From NCBI GenBank assembly GCA_030734395.1, contig JAUZTG010000028.1:124001-188000 (forward strand): DNA of 64,000 nucleotides. The letters are read 5' to 3'. This stretch comes from Sarocladium kiliense. Its lineage: Eukaryota > Ascomycota > Sordariomycetes > Hypocreales > Sarocladiaceae. Below, piece by piece: positions 24,604 to 36,911 of the stretch; the stretch's first letter is position 1, and every line of letters starts with the position of its first letter. Under the pieces are notes generated by a model. It saw only the letters and a program-made list of their open reading frames with translations, was not told where the DNA came from and searched no databases. The position numbers and the translations under genes were made by a program.

Positions 24604-24712
24604 ACGTAGGACACGGTAGGGGACAGACAAGGGAGTCGTAATGAAACTTGGGTATCATATTGTTGCAGCGTTAGTAATACAGAGACAGCGTTCCCTTCAG
24701 GATTAGCCATCA

Positions 24713-25763
24713 TCAACGGCGTCTTGGACTCCTCGACCGAGACCGACGCCTCGATCTCCGTCTCTCATCCTCGTCACGCCTCCTCTCCCGCCGCTCCCGA
24801 TCATCGCCATCCCTCTCACGTCGCCTCTCACGACGCTCTCCTCTCTCTCCCGAACATGACCGATGCCTCCTCTCCCTCGACCTAGACCTAGACCTCTCTC
24901 GTCTCCTATGCCTCTCCCTCCTCTTCTCTTCCCTCTTCAGATCCTTCAGCTCTCCCTCTCGCTCCTCTCTCAACTTCTTCCTCTCCTTCTTCAACTCCCT
25001 CACTTTCGCCGCACCACTTTTCATCATCGCCAGCGGGTCATTAGCCGCCGCTCTCTGTGCCTGTCTGTCCCTCCTTCTTGGGTCGTCATTCCCCCACACG
25101 TCCTTCGGAGGTGCTGCTACCGTCGCCGTGGTGAACTCCGTCGACGATGACGAGTACCACGGTGTTTCTGGTGCGTTTTTGCCGGCGGCGTTGGAGAAGC
25201 GCATGGTGTATTGATCTTCGAGGTCCCGCTCCTTTTTCCGCTTTTGTCGTTCCACTTCTTCATTCTTTTCCGCGTGCATACGCTGCTTCTCGTCGCCAAA
25301 CAGGTCAATGTGGCCAGAATGATCGACTAGAGGCGCAGAGCTAGCCGTCCGACGCTCAACTGCGGTGCCTGCATCACCCTGTCGCTCCCTCGCCAGTCGC
25401 AACTCAAAATCCGTGTCGTCCTCGCCGTGTCTTTTCCTCGGCCGCCTGCCACTACCTGCAAAGTCCTCCCTTGCACGCCTTTCAGTCCTAGACTCCGTTT
25501 TCACGTCCTTTTCAGGCTCCGGAAGCGGTGGAGGCTCCTCGCCGCGCAGGATAGCCAGGCGACGTTGCGCGTCGACCTCCTGCATGCGCTGCTCCTCCGC
25601 TTCTTCCGCTGCTTTGGCGGCGGCCTCATCGCGCCGGACCCGAGCGATGTTGTCTGCATTGTAGACGTTCCATGACTTCTTGCCGAGAAGGTGCCTAGAC
25701 GGATGTCAGTGGGCTTTACCATGATATTCGATGTGAGACGTGAGATATGACTGACAGAGGCAT
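24713..25763 (-). CDS. LENG1-like CIR_N-domain protein with RS-rich tail
   Basis: A tiny first coding exon, 25763-25756 (ATG CCT CT), is spliced over a 61-nt intron (GTCAGT...CTAG) to 25694-24713, giving 329 aa. The joined N-terminus MPLHLLGKKSWNVYNADNI closely matches the CIR_N-type start of leukocyte receptor cluster member 1 homologues, with VRRDEAAAK next. A coiled, Lys/Arg/Glu-rich middle follows with WYSSS and NDDPRRRDR patches. The last 90 residues are dense in RS and RER repeats typical of spliceosome-associated proteins. CIR_N proteins such as CWC25 and LENG1 act around the spliceosome, so a nuclear role in pre-mRNA splicing is likely but inferred. The rest of the message would have no in-frame ATG at the right place without the micro-exon. 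Confidence 0.8.
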
Positions 25764-27460
25764 GACGTCGCGCTGCAGGCACCAGCTGTGCGGCAGATGA
25801 GATCAATAATAGTAGAGCAAAGGCTGAGAAATAAATCTGCAACTATTCTTGGTGGGTGAAAAGTGCTCTGCGATTATTTCACGCAGAGAACTACTTCACC
25901 TGACCGTGGTAAGTGTCGTTATGATGGGATCGAGGTCGTCCACGCCGGAAAACTGGACAAATGTATGCTGCTCTAGGGTAGTTAGATAGCCGCACCACTG
26001 CCTCGAGCTTCCACAATCCTTTAATAACACCTTGGCTCAAATCAGCCTCCATGCTCTCATTTTCTCGACGGCGCTCGTTTTGGCAGCCATAGCTACATCT
26101 ACCAAGAGATGCTGGACCCCAGGGCTTCATGCGAGGCAGAGTGGGAGTTGAAGCTGTGCCTCAGTGCCTAGGACCGCCGCTGATCCACCTTCCTAGCCAT
26201 CATCTATAGAAACCGGGCGAGGCAGAGTAAGGCTTGAAGTTCTGCCATGATACTTCACAGCGCACCTTACCTGCACTTTTGCAATTTCAAGGTACGGGAA
26301 GTGAGCGACTCCGAGTGTGACTCTAGGCTGTGCTGCGATAACATGGCTTGCGGGCTGTGCATCATGCACTTTGACCCTCGAGGCATCAAAGTCAAGCGGG
26401 GGCGGGGGAGTCGCAACGACCTAAGGTCGATGTAAACACACATGGTGGCTTATCTATTGCATTGCACACCCAACACACGAAGCATGTAGGGGGAGGTGAT
26501 AATCCACACCATGAACAGTCCTGCGGGGAACAGGCCAGCACCACCATCTTAATACCTTTGTTCACGACACATTGCTCGGTCCGACCCAGCCGAGACAAGC
26601 GGTATGGACCACCCATATATTACTATGCCTATACTTCCCTCGCTGAGATGCAGGGCCTAGAACCCTTCTTGCACGCAAATATGCCGCCCAGCCGCTTGGG
26701 TCCCAGATTGAGTAAGCACTAGCCAATCCGAAAGGCAGCTACTGTATAATAGCAACTGCCAGAGCTCATGGATGATTTGATGAGCCTTGATGGCATCGTT
26801 GCCTTGGATCAGACCGAGATGAGAAAATTCAGAGGCAGCTTGACTCTATATCTGAATTTCCATGCTACAGTATACATCATATTTCTTTCAAGCCGGCTCT
26901 TCTCCTTCAAGGTTTGTTCAGCTTAAATCATCTCTCTAATATGCTCGATTGAAAAGCCCTATGTTCCCTGTAAGACAGTGGGTGTAAACGGGTTGCTTCA
27001 ACTAACCACGACTTACAGGGCGGAGGTCTCATCTCGTGTGGGGAAAAGCCATTCTCGTTCCCATCGGGCCATCCCGCTTTTCAGCAAGGCAGAGTCATCT
27101 TCCAGACATGAACGTGCCAGACGCGCATCTCTTATCAGTGCTTAGCCTCTCCCAACCCCAAGTGATGACTGGGCGCATAGCGAGAGTGATGCTGTGCCTC
27201 CCGTCCCCATCCACAATCCAACCCACGCGCGGTTCCGTAGGCGCTGTCCGGTGCACGTGCTACCATGCATCATGCAGACTTTCGGGCGAATTGCAGCAGT
27301 GTGGGTCGGGCGTCTTGAGCGAAACCTTGCAGCTGAAGGCATCTATCTGGCACCTCTCATCTCATCACCAAACGCCTTCAAATACTTGTGCGCCAGCAGC
27401 CAAGCCTCGATTGCTGAGCATGTCTCTTACTTTGTAGAACACGACTCGACATCAGTAAAC
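25764..27460. other. 1.7 kb intergenic, no gene seen
   Basis: No coherent frame, repeat family or RNA gene was recognised. The right half is somewhat AT-rich near 26,860-26,960. A run of in-frame codons directly before the ATG at 27,461 stays open to 27,194 but its composition is not protein-like. Confidence 0.4.
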
Positions 27461-30151
27461 ATGGGCCTTTTGAAATCATCCAAGAAAGCTGCCGAGGCGC
27501 TTGGCACTCGCGATGTGATGTCGACTGAAGATCCCCCACCAGCCTACGACGCCGAGAAGATACCCTCTGTAGACACAACCGCCGCCTTTGCCCACATCAT
27601 CATCCCAGCAATTCAAACTAATCTGACAGTGGAATCATGCCTCGTCCACCTCAAATTACTGCATGCCTTCAGTGTATTGAAAGAGGATGTTGGGTACACG
27701 GATGGCCTGTTCGGTCTATGGGACAACTGGGTAGAAGGAGCCAACATTGATCTGCCCCAGGATAGCATCCCAGCCACGAGCGACGATGCCGAGCAGAAAA
27801 TGCTGACGCTCAGTAAGATTCGCGAAAAGAGATGGGCTCTATTTGTCGCGCGGGCTGTTGTTAGATACGAAAGTTGGTGGAGGTCATTGAAGGGTAATCC
27901 CCTACACGAGGCGGACATGACCAACGCGGATAGCCCCAAGTTTATGAACTTTTCCAAGTCTCAGGAGAGAATGAATTGGACGGAGAGGCAACTGCCTCCT
28001 CTAGGTAAGTTCACTACTATCGCCTCGTTCCTCATTCGGTATGGTTGCAGATACTAAGAATCTAAAGATGTTCTCATGGCATTGCACACCCACATGCTCA
28101 ACCCTCGTCGGTTTCTGGAGGACACTATTCGCGACGGGTTCCATAGCCTATGGGCATCCGGAATGCCTTGGCATTTAATCAATCAGGCCATCGACACAGA
28201 CTTTAATTACACGACGTCGGCAGACGCGAAATCGGCCTGGATCAGCCTCACCGGACGGTCGTGGGAGAATGCGGACGATGCTTTGACCGAACAGTTGAGT
28301 TGCCCGTACTGTTCAGTACAATACAACGTCCCGTGGACCACATGCGGCGGCAATGAGCATTCTGCCAAAGGACCGTAAGTCTCGACCCCGTCCCCGTACC
28401 TTCGCCAAGTGAACAGCAAGCACAGACTCATCCGGCCACAGGCTACTCGACTTGATCGGCCACGGCTACGGTGATGGCAAATTTTCGAGCAACTGTCCGC
28501 GGTGCGGCAGGGAGAATTACAAAGAACTTCTCTCAGTGGTAAAATTCGTGGAAGATTCCAAGGCACTTCTGCGAGAGTCGAAGCCAATGCCAGGTACAGT
28601 TCTGGACCCGAAAGGCGGCGTACCGACCTTGGACAGACCTCTCGCGACGCGCACATTCCCAAATCGCATGATTAAGCGTGGTCTCCGAATCAAGATCATC
28701 GAACTGCTGGACCCCAAGCTTTACGCGCGTCCGAGTATCACTGATGTTCGGAAACTCGTGGATCATGTCATCACCAGCAAGGAGCGAATGATGGAGATCG
28801 AGCAGACGAGCAAAGGATCAGGCATATTGAAGCCTATGGCTAAGCTATCCATCAGGCAGATGCTATCTTCTTACTGGGAGAACTTCTCCATCTTCGGACT
28901 CGATCTTTGCGGTGCTATTATGAGACAAGGCGTCTTTATTGAGAAGATGACAAAGATCGACTGGTTGCACAGCCCGACAGCTACAGAAACTATGACCAGG
29001 CTGATTCTGAAGTATCACCGTTTCATGAAGATCATGACGCAGCACTTTACCCACCTCTGTGTCCCAACCCTGGATGTTGACTTGGCATGGCACACGCACC
29101 AGCTGTCTCCTAAATTATACTATGACTTTACGGTAGCACAGAGCCAGAAACTCATTGATCACGACGACAAGATCAGCGAAGGTAAACTTAACGACGCTTT
29201 TGAGTGGACAAGCAAGATATACCAAGAGCTATATCACGAGGTGTACAGCGAGTGCACGTGCTGGTATTGCGAGAGTATGTATCCGCCTCCCGGAGCCCCG
29301 CTGCTCCGCATTCTCTGAGAGCATAAATCTGACAATGTCATTACGCACCAGCTGTCCGATCTTCCCTTTCTCCATCCGGCTTGAGGTTCATATCGCCGCA
29401 CGAGAAGGTAGCGGAGAACTTCCACAGTAGCGGACGCGCGAGCCATTGTCCGCCTGACGGTTCGGCACACATCTCCACTCACAACGTGGTGCAGATGGAT
29501 AAGGCGAGCGTGAAGCAGTATATCAACTCGTACATGGAGCAAAGACGTAATGAGCAGCTGGAGAAGAATTATCAAAAAGCTCTGAAACGAGCGGAGAAGA
29601 AGGGGAGGAAGCTTCCGCCGAGGAATGAGTACTACGACCATTGGGGCTATCATTATGCCAGTAAGTCTGAACGAAAACGCTTGTCAAGCGCTCGCAAGTC
29701 TGTTCCCGCCAAGGCCGTTCCCCTCTGATCGCATATGCTTAACTTAGTGTACGCACCGTTCATGTTTCCGATCTACATGACGGGGGCCATGCACTATTCT
29801 TACCCACCCGGGACGGTGAGCACTGGAGAGGGCGCTTATGGCAGCTGTGCGGCCGGGTATGATGGTGGTGACGGAGGAGGTGGAGTAAGTCTATTCAGCC
29901 GATATTACATGATGGTACGAGACATGCGCTGACACGGAGTGTTAGGTGGACGCCCAACTCTGCGCAGGAGCCGGTTGCGGCGGAGGCGGCTGTGGAGGAG
30001 GAGGAGGTTGTGGAGGAGGAGGTGGTTGTGGAGGAGGAGGTGGTTGTGGAGGAGGAGGTGGTGGAGGTGGCTGTGGAGGAGGCGGTAAGTCTTCTCTGGA
30101 AATTAATATCAGGTGCATGGACGATAGACTGACAATCACTTAGGGTCTTAA
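27461..30151 (+). CDS. glycine-rich domain-containing protein (GRDP, DUF1399) with Cys-Gly repeat tail
   Basis: Seven exons: 27461-28004, 28068-28374, 28442-29274, 29352-29660, 29748-29884, 29946-30084 and 30144-30151, all in phase, give 758 aa. Introns are 61-87 nt. The middle holds DUF1399/GRDP blocks: PPLDVLMALHTHMLNPRRF, the Cys pairs CPYC and CPRCG, and VPTLDVDLAWHTHQLSP. The latter two HTHML/HTHQL motifs are hallmarks of the family. Then come PPDGSAHISTHNVVQ and the Tyr/Met-rich YAPFMFPIYMTG. The tail, residues about 700-757, is almost only Gly and Cys in CGGGGG units, encoded by GGA/GGT repeats. Fungal and plant GRDPs are poorly understood; plant members are stress-linked and may bind RNA. 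The final exon encodes only the last residues and the stop. Confidence 0.88.
29970..30084 (+). repeat. coding GGAGGAGGT/TGTGGA minisatellite (Cys-Gly tail)
   Basis: The plus strand is an uninterrupted purine-rich G-run array made of (GGA)n-GGT-TGT units encoding C-G4/5 repeats. Unit number probably varies by slippage. The G-rich strand could form G-quadruplexes. Confidence 0.75.
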
Positions 30152-31175
30152 GGCGCTTGATGTATCTGGTGCACAAGCCTGTTGCATACTGATCTCGACT
30201 ACTATGCAGGTCTCCAGAACGAAGTGGTCTGGCTATAATCTCATGAGACGAAAGAGGTTGTGGGGTCATAGGGCGATGCCGGGATTGTTTGGCATATTGT
30301 GCCTTCTTTTCATTCAACTTTTTCACTCATGTTTATCTTTTCCCTTTCTGATATCTTCCTTATCGCCTTCGTAAGAGATGGTGAAGAAGCATTTATCCGC
30401 CAGCTTGTCCAGGGCTAGACGGGTCCCGTCGCGCATGTCAGTGAGTGCCGCATTTCACTCAGAGCAGAGAGCTATGGTCGCGGAAAATGATTGCGCTGGC
30501 CCACGGCTAGGGCATCGACTGGTCCTAGCGATCTCTCAGCGACGTGGTAGTGACTGCCTCAGCATGCGTTCATGGCTGCGCCTCACATGAAAGCTCAAGC
30601 GAAGTTGTTGTTTATGATTCTGGCCCTAGGCAATAGCGATAGCGCTTCGGCGCTCGTAGCGTAAACAAGAGGGCGAAGTTCGAGCATTCAACTGGTGATA
30701 GCAAGGTGTTGCGCTCGGTGCAGTCTTCCTTGATCGTCACGACTTGTAGGCACTTGTATGGTAGAGCTGCTGGAGTGTGAGGCTGTGTGGCCTTGCAACA
30801 AATCAATGCTCTAGTGGAGCCCAGGATTACAGGTAAGCATTTAGTGGCACGGTTGCGCCGCAAAGCGCATCTCAAAAACAAACGATCAAAAAAAGTGTGT
30901 TTCGCGTTTCTCGTCATTCGTATCAACTGGTCAGCGCCATTGATTGCATTTGCCATAAATCCCTCTTAATAAGGAGTCTTTAGCCACCTGCTTATACGGC
31001 TCAGAAATGCTGGTTTAAAACTCCCATTCTTACTAACTTGCGTTCATCCGCTATTTACCTACCTTAGCTAAGAAAAGCTATGCAGAGAAACACTCGGAAG
31101 GTATAATCCCCAGCCTGTTACGCCCAGGAGGAGAATTGAACATTCTGAGACATCTGGTGAGCACCAAGCCCTTAC
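30152..31175. other. convergent intergenic region
   Basis: About 1 kb between converging genes, becoming AT-richer toward 31,000-31,100. No gene or known element was recognised. Confidence 0.4.
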
Positions 31176-34147
31176 TCACTCGCCCTCGTCCACCCTTTGC
31201 CGCTTCCTCGTCACCTCTACCCCTGGGAGTTCATTTCCTTCTTTGATCATCGCAACGATAGCCTGTTTGCCGTCTGGTCCCTGCGCTTCGTAGCATTCCT
31301 CTTGATCGATCTTGAGAATGTTAAATGTGCGCAGTCGTGCACCGAGCACTAGTCGTATGTTAGGTAAATCATATCCTATGACACGAGAGGTGACTTACCA
31401 AAGGAAGCGAGATCAGACGACTGACTCTTTTGTCCAGATGACGGTTCAGGAGCTGGAGTACGGTGGCTCTGAGTGGATGCGGACGTTCGACGCTGCGTTG
31501 CCCGGGAAGTGCCGTTAGCGACAATGCGGCCGGGAGAGCGAGTCTCTCCACCTTGAGCTAAGATATCTGCAGCATCGTTTTCATCGCTGCTATCGCTACG
31601 TAAGTCAATAGCCGCCGACGGAGGCGATGATCGGAACCTGCTGCGGTGCATATTCGACATGGCAGAGTAGCCTGAACGTCTCGGCAGCCCAGTGGCAGGA
31701 GGCAAAGAGACCGGATCACGAGACGGTTCTGTACGAGTTGCCCGACGGGTCGTTGATGGAGCCAGTGAGCTGGCGAGAGGTGCTGGAGAAACGAACTTGA
31801 TCTCCGACACATACGGGAAAGCCCCAGGTTCATGCAGTCTCAGTACCACGAAAAAGTATTCCGCGCCGGCCTCCAGCTCGGCCTCCACATGGAACTTGTC
31901 GTCAAATCTGCCCTGCCATTCGCGACACGGCGAGCCTGTCTTTAATGCGTCTAGGGGATCTAAGAGAGACCACGGTTAGCAGAGTTCCGGGTCTGCACAT
32001 TGGTCTGTCGGGGGAATCACACAGCCATCGCCATCCAACAGCCTCTGCCGAAGTCGTGAGCACACAGGCATGCGATGGCACTGCACGAGGATTAGTGCAC
32101 CCGCAGCCCAGCATGCATCAAAGCTCCATGTAACACGCAAGGCCTTTGGAATCCCGGCCTCTTCTGAGACTGAGATGCGGGTGCGAAAATGATTGAGGAG
32201 ATTCTGTCTCATCAAGCAAATCTCTCGATCCCTTCGCCACTTCACTGTCTTGGACTGATCCTCTGCAAGGAAGTCTACTTCTGGCAACTGCTCAAGCGCA
32301 TCCGTGAAGAGTCTTTCGACTGTGTGATAGACCTGGTCAGCCTCTGCGAGGTCCTCGGGCAGGCCTAGGGAGTCCGCAGCCGTAGCGACGTCGAGCCACT
32401 GGTCGTGGATTAAGAGTATGCGGTCGTCTGCTGAGTAGTGCAGAGGCAAGTGAAGCGTCCCAGCCTGAACAAATGTGATGCTTATATTGGTTGTCCTCTG
32501 GCAAAACCGCATGCAAGTCTTGAGAATGCGGCGTACCGATGCGGCAAATGACGTGGCTGGAAGTGATGCACCCGGGGAAGCTCTGAACCGCTTTTCCTCC
32601 TCCTCGGCCGCAGTGCGAAGGAGGCCATGGCGATGCAGGATCAGCCAATAGGCTTCAGTCAGTTGCGCACTCTCGCAGCCGAGGCCACGAATGGTTTCTT
32701 CCAGCCTAGGGTTCTATTCAAAGCCAATCAGCAATCCTGGGTCAAAGAAATGTCACGGGTTTCCTAGTCAGTAGAGGTAGAAGAAGAAAGTGACGCTGTG
32801 ATTAGGCACTTACATCGCGCAGTTCCTCAGCTGAGTAGTACCACTTACCGCGGAGGCCACCACCTAGAAGATAGTCCCGAAGCATTGTAGCGGTAGTTCG
32901 ATCATGCTCGAGATTGAATTTCGCGTCGAAAACATCCGCATACTGAGGCTCGTCGGAGTTCAGCATGTCGCTGAATTCTTTCACCATGTCGGGTCGGTCA
33001 GCCATGATACTTTTCCAAATGGCCAGAATCGCCTTGCCCTCCGCTAGAGCTCCTGTGATGGATTGGCGTTCACGGTTGGTTTGGCCATAAGCAAAGTTGT
33101 AGCCGAACCTCAGACATCGGTTCGTGATGCTCGCGGACTGCCAAGCCGTGGTCTCGCTCAGCAGGAGTCCCTTGAGGTAGAGGCAGCCTACCATCTGGGG
33201 GCTCGTCAAAAGATCTCCATGAGGTGTTGATAAGATGCCATCGTCTTGGGCAGCATGCAGGAAAAGAGCGGACTTGATCCACGCCTCGAACTCTGCCCGC
33301 GCAACCTGGCTGCGGTAGATCTCATGTCCCCTTTCATTTCGGCCCTTTCGCTTTTCTCCGATAAAGAACTGCACATCGCCACTAGGCGAGGCAGCGAATG
33401 GGACAAGTGACTTTCCTGCACTTTGATTGGCAGCCTTTTCCCAGGCTCTTGCACTTGCGACGGGAGACATGCGAGTGAGCCCTGCGACCAGACGACCGCG
33501 ATTTGTGAAGTTGAACCTCCAGTTGAAGTTGCCAGAGCGGCATCTCACCCCGTGGTTCTGCGGAGATCGCATGAGGACCAGGAGAGCTAATTTAAGACCT
33601 TCGCCGTGTGCACCAGCTTGGTTTTCGGTCCTCCTTTTGGTCGTGCGGCCGAGGTCGAGGTGGCCAGGTTCCAGTGCCGCGAAGCGATTCGTGATCGCAA
33701 TCTCACCAAAACCGTTCCGGTCTGTAAAGAGGATGTATCCGAGGTACTCCCCTGTGTTCGCAGGGCGCGGATCAGGGACCTTATATACGACTTCCTCGGA
33801 CGAGTTGCCGCGTCCGAATTTGCGAGACTCACGGATGACCCTGAATTCGTGCTCCTGGAGATTGAATGAGGAAATGATAGCGTCCCGCCTACAGTAGTTG
33901 TAGGCCACCGAGTCAGCTAATAGTTCTTGGATCTAATCTATGAGGTTCCTCTTAACGGGGTCAATGTATTCAGCACGTACCAGTTCTGCAAAAGCTCTCG
34001 GAAAGCTTCCCTCGCCTTCCAGTTCGTATAGTCCGCCCGGATCGAGAAGTTGATCCTCTTGCTCTTCTCGATCGAGTCGAGGGTAACCTCTGCATCGTCA
34101 TCCGTCAGACTGTCTCCGTAGAAATCGTCTTCGGAGGATAAATCCAT
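31176..34147 (-). CDS. GHKL-ATPase (histidine-kinase-like ATPase fold) protein, fungal, MORC/Hsp90-like N-terminus
   Basis: Exons 34147-33981, 33888-32814, 32713-32023, 31959-31399 and 31348-31176 join in phase to give 888 aa (introns 92, 100, 63 and 50 nt). All three Bergerat-fold motifs are present: the N-box ExxxNxxDA at E51-N55-D58-A59, a DxxGxG motif at D112-G115-G117 (TDRNGFGE), and GxxGxGxK at G148-K155 (GAHGEGLK). The acidic N-terminus precedes this ATPase lobe. A long middle region with no recognised domain follows, then a Ser/Arg-rich, probably disordered stretch from about residue 680, and a basic tail. The exact family is not clear: it is closest in motif style to MORC/Hsp90-type ATPases and lacks a histidine-kinase phosphoacceptor or receiver domain. 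An ATP-driven conformational clamp is inferred; the role is unknown. Confidence 0.78.
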
Positions 34148-35179
34148 GTTTGCGCGGCTCGAATGATGTATTTATCTAGGGTGGGTTCGCTGATGATTGG
34201 GGGCCGAGAGCGCACCGTCAAGGAGTCGTAGAACGTGCGCGAACTCACAAGAGCGAGTATGGTCATCTGACGCAGGCTTTTGAGAAGACAAGGGCTAAAG
34301 TTGAGCTCGAAGGTGAAATTTGGGGAGAAAAGTAATCACGCAGCTTTGCGGGCGTTTGTAACGAGTGAAACGTGCGGCCAACATGCAACCAACGCGTTGA
34401 ATCAACGTGCAGCCAACGCGCCGAACTAACATGCAGCCAACATGCAGCCAACGCAATGCACCCAGCAGCGACCAACAGTACAATATTACATCAGCAAATC
34501 TCGCTCATGGTTGTCATCCCTCTATCATACCACCTGGGATTGTGAGAAGGCATTGAATGTTGATGTTGACTTTAAATCAGCAACCTAAGACTTCGACCCT
34601 GCCGCCAACATTTGGTACCGGACATTGCTCACGTCGATAGTCAACAACGGCGAACTCTCGAGCGCAACAACTGCATATTCTCAATGTGGAAAACGCAGAG
34701 ACATGTTTCATCAGACGAAATGCATCGGTACGCGATGCTTGGACTAGGTGGTACAATGAGATATCGGTGACATGAGTCAGGGTAGTTGAGCACGACACGC
34801 GAATCTGAATTTCGATCAAGCAATGAAGATTATGCAGCAGGTAGTATAAGCATAGCTTTGAGGCATAATGTAGCATGTATTTACCTTTAGTAGCTGAGGT
34901 AGGCAACAGAGGTGACGATGGCGAGAGAGAGGAGAGTTAACGATATATATGCTTTCAAATTGACAGCCGTTTCGACTCGTAAGCGAGATTCCCTGCTTGC
35001 AACATTGCCGCTGAAATGCGACCGCTTGCATCTTGCAATCACTTCCGATCAACTCCACGAGGCTCATTTCCCTTCTCGATAACCACCGAGGCAACCATTG
35101 CGTGGCCTACCACACTTCTCGATTAGTGAGAGAACGTTTATTGTAGTTCGCTGACATCCTTGACTTCTAGAACTATAGG
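34148..35179. other. intergenic upstream of the GHKL gene
   Basis: Holds the GHKL promoter side and a short direct-repeat array at 34376-34460. Frames on the minus strand are short and not protein-like. Confidence 0.4.
34376..34460. repeat. imperfect tandem array of about 12-20 nt units (GCAGCCAACGCG-like)
   Basis: Five or six degenerate copies of AACATGCAGCCAACGCG-type units lie end to end between the GHKL gene and the AT-rich block. It is too short and degenerate to be a CRISPR and lacks unique spacers. Confidence 0.6.
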
Positions 35180-36080
35180 TGATAAGAAGCGCAGGGCTTA
35201 TATAGGCCGCTTAATTTGCAGATCTCGGCACGTTAAATGCAATAAAGGTATTCTAAAATATTAACGCTATATTAACGCTAATATTAAGTATGCTGGCTAT
35301 AAGAAGTAGCAAGTAGTTGCGCCTTGCTGCTTATATTATAGCTAGCTCTAGCCTATGTCTACTGCCGTTACCTAGGCTGTAAGCCGGAATGAATCTGACT
35401 TAAGCTATATAAATATTAGGTATTACAGCTCTTATAAACCCTTGTAATTACTAAAGACCTTTTTATACTAGTAGGGTCCTCTTATAGCCTTTCCCTTATT
35501 GCCTAGGTTAAGCTAGCGTCCTAGCACTAAAGCAAGGCATATTCTAGGCTACTAATAAGTCCTTCTCTAAATACTTTTAATTTCATTTCCTAAAGAGCAG
35601 CTTAACTTTTAGTAAGATAAGCTATTTTAAAAAGTATAGGGTTATAAATTCCTTTTATCTTATAATTATAGCCTTAGGTAATATTTACTATATTGCCTTG
35701 AATATAAATTTAAAGGATATAAGAGAAAAGGATAATAGCCTAAACCTGAAGATTACTATTATTTATATATATATATACTAAAGTATTACAAGAGCTATCT
35801 ATATATTTATAGGAAGCTTAAACTATGCTAGTACTACTTATGGCAACTCTTTGCCTTGTAGCCTACTTCAAGGTAAGTTCAAATCCTCTTAATTACCAAG
35901 AGAGTATATAACCAGGTCGAAATAGTTCTTGATATCTACGCAACACATTATACGCTACCATACCTAACTAAAAACACAGGATCCGATAGATGGTAAATAT
36001 TATGTAATATTACTTGTACTTTGTATTTCTGATAACTAAGTCTTACAGGACCACCAAGGCCTGCCTTGGGAAAAAGGAAA
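35180..36080. repeat. AT-rich, RIP-like decayed DNA (probable transposon relic)
   Basis: About 0.9 kb switches abruptly to very AT-rich, TpA-dense sequence with no open frame and a short (TA)n tract at 35,765-35,778. CpA and TpG look depleted against TpA, as expected after repeat-induced point mutation. GC returns to normal near 36,090. No terminal repeats or transposase remnant could be recognised, so the transposon origin is an inference. Confidence 0.65.
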
Positions 36081-36169
36081 GATCGAGCTTATAAGTAGTG
36101 TACAGAGCCAGCTACTTTCCCAGTGATGATGGTAACTCGGTAGCTGGAGTCTAGAGTTGAAGGATTCCG

Positions 36170-36911
36170 TTAAGGAGTTCTGTTCGACGATTCTCCAGTG
36201 CACTGCTCAAGGCACTTGAGCTTCGGAGCATTCTCATCATCTTGCCCTTTACCTTCGCAGAGGCACGCGTCCGCAAAATAGAAAGGGTTCTGCTGACCGT
36301 CCGTACGCGGCACCAACATCTCCCATCTCCCTTCTCCAGTATTGAAGCTCTTACCATTCGGGCAGTCTTCGTCTGCCGCGATCTGGATAACTTCGCCCCC
36401 CATCTTGACGAAGCCAGGGGTGACGACAAGTGAGCAACTGTAACTGGCTTCTTTGCCGTCGTTCTTTTTAGGGCAGTTTACGGTGTTGCCGATGGTGATT
36501 GTCTTGGTGACGGTTTCCGAGTAACTAGCTGAGATGCCCGCAGACCCACCGATCCCCTTGAGGATTGCTTCAATAGAAACCCCAAGATCGCCACCGATCG
36601 TCCAAGTGGTACCTTCTGCGTAACTCGTGCTATAAGAGAGGCCTGAAGGTACATTATTGTCAGCACGGTAAACATAAGTAAGATGGGGAGGGGCACGTAC
36701 TAGCACCACTGGGAGCGGCGTTGCCCGTCTGCCACTTTGGACCGTCGACGACTTCGTGGTAGTCAAGTCGTGGGCAGTAGTAATTAGGCTGACTACTAGG
36801 CGGAGGCGTAACGCCAGTGGCTTGTCGACCGCTCAAATCGGAATGTGCAGGCAGTGCAGACACGCTCTGGCCAAGCACCAGAAGCGAAACAACAGCAGCT
36901 TGGTTCATCAT
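36170..36911 (-). CDS. small secreted protein of unknown function
   Basis: Exons 36911-36701 and 36642-36170 (58-nt intron, GTACGT...CAG) give 227 aa. A signal peptide (MMNQAAVVSLLVLGQSVSALP) is followed by a Pro/Ser linker. The mature domain has repeated Ser/Thr-Gly beta-strand patterns (YAEGTTWTIGGDLGVSIEA; SETVTKTITIGNTVNCP) and six or more cysteines including CLCEGKG and CLEQC. A tandem ATG start (36911, 36908) makes the first residue uncertain. I do not recognise the family. The amphipathic strand alternation is reminiscent of secreted beta-rich fungal proteins, but I do not assign an activity. It borders the RIP-like block, a common setting for fast-evolving secreted genes. Confidence 0.75.

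Noticed and set aside
29970..30084. Regular repeats that could suggest a CRISPR-like or satellite array
   Set aside because: The repeat is an in-frame Gly-Cys coding tract of the GRDP gene with canonical splice sites on both sides.
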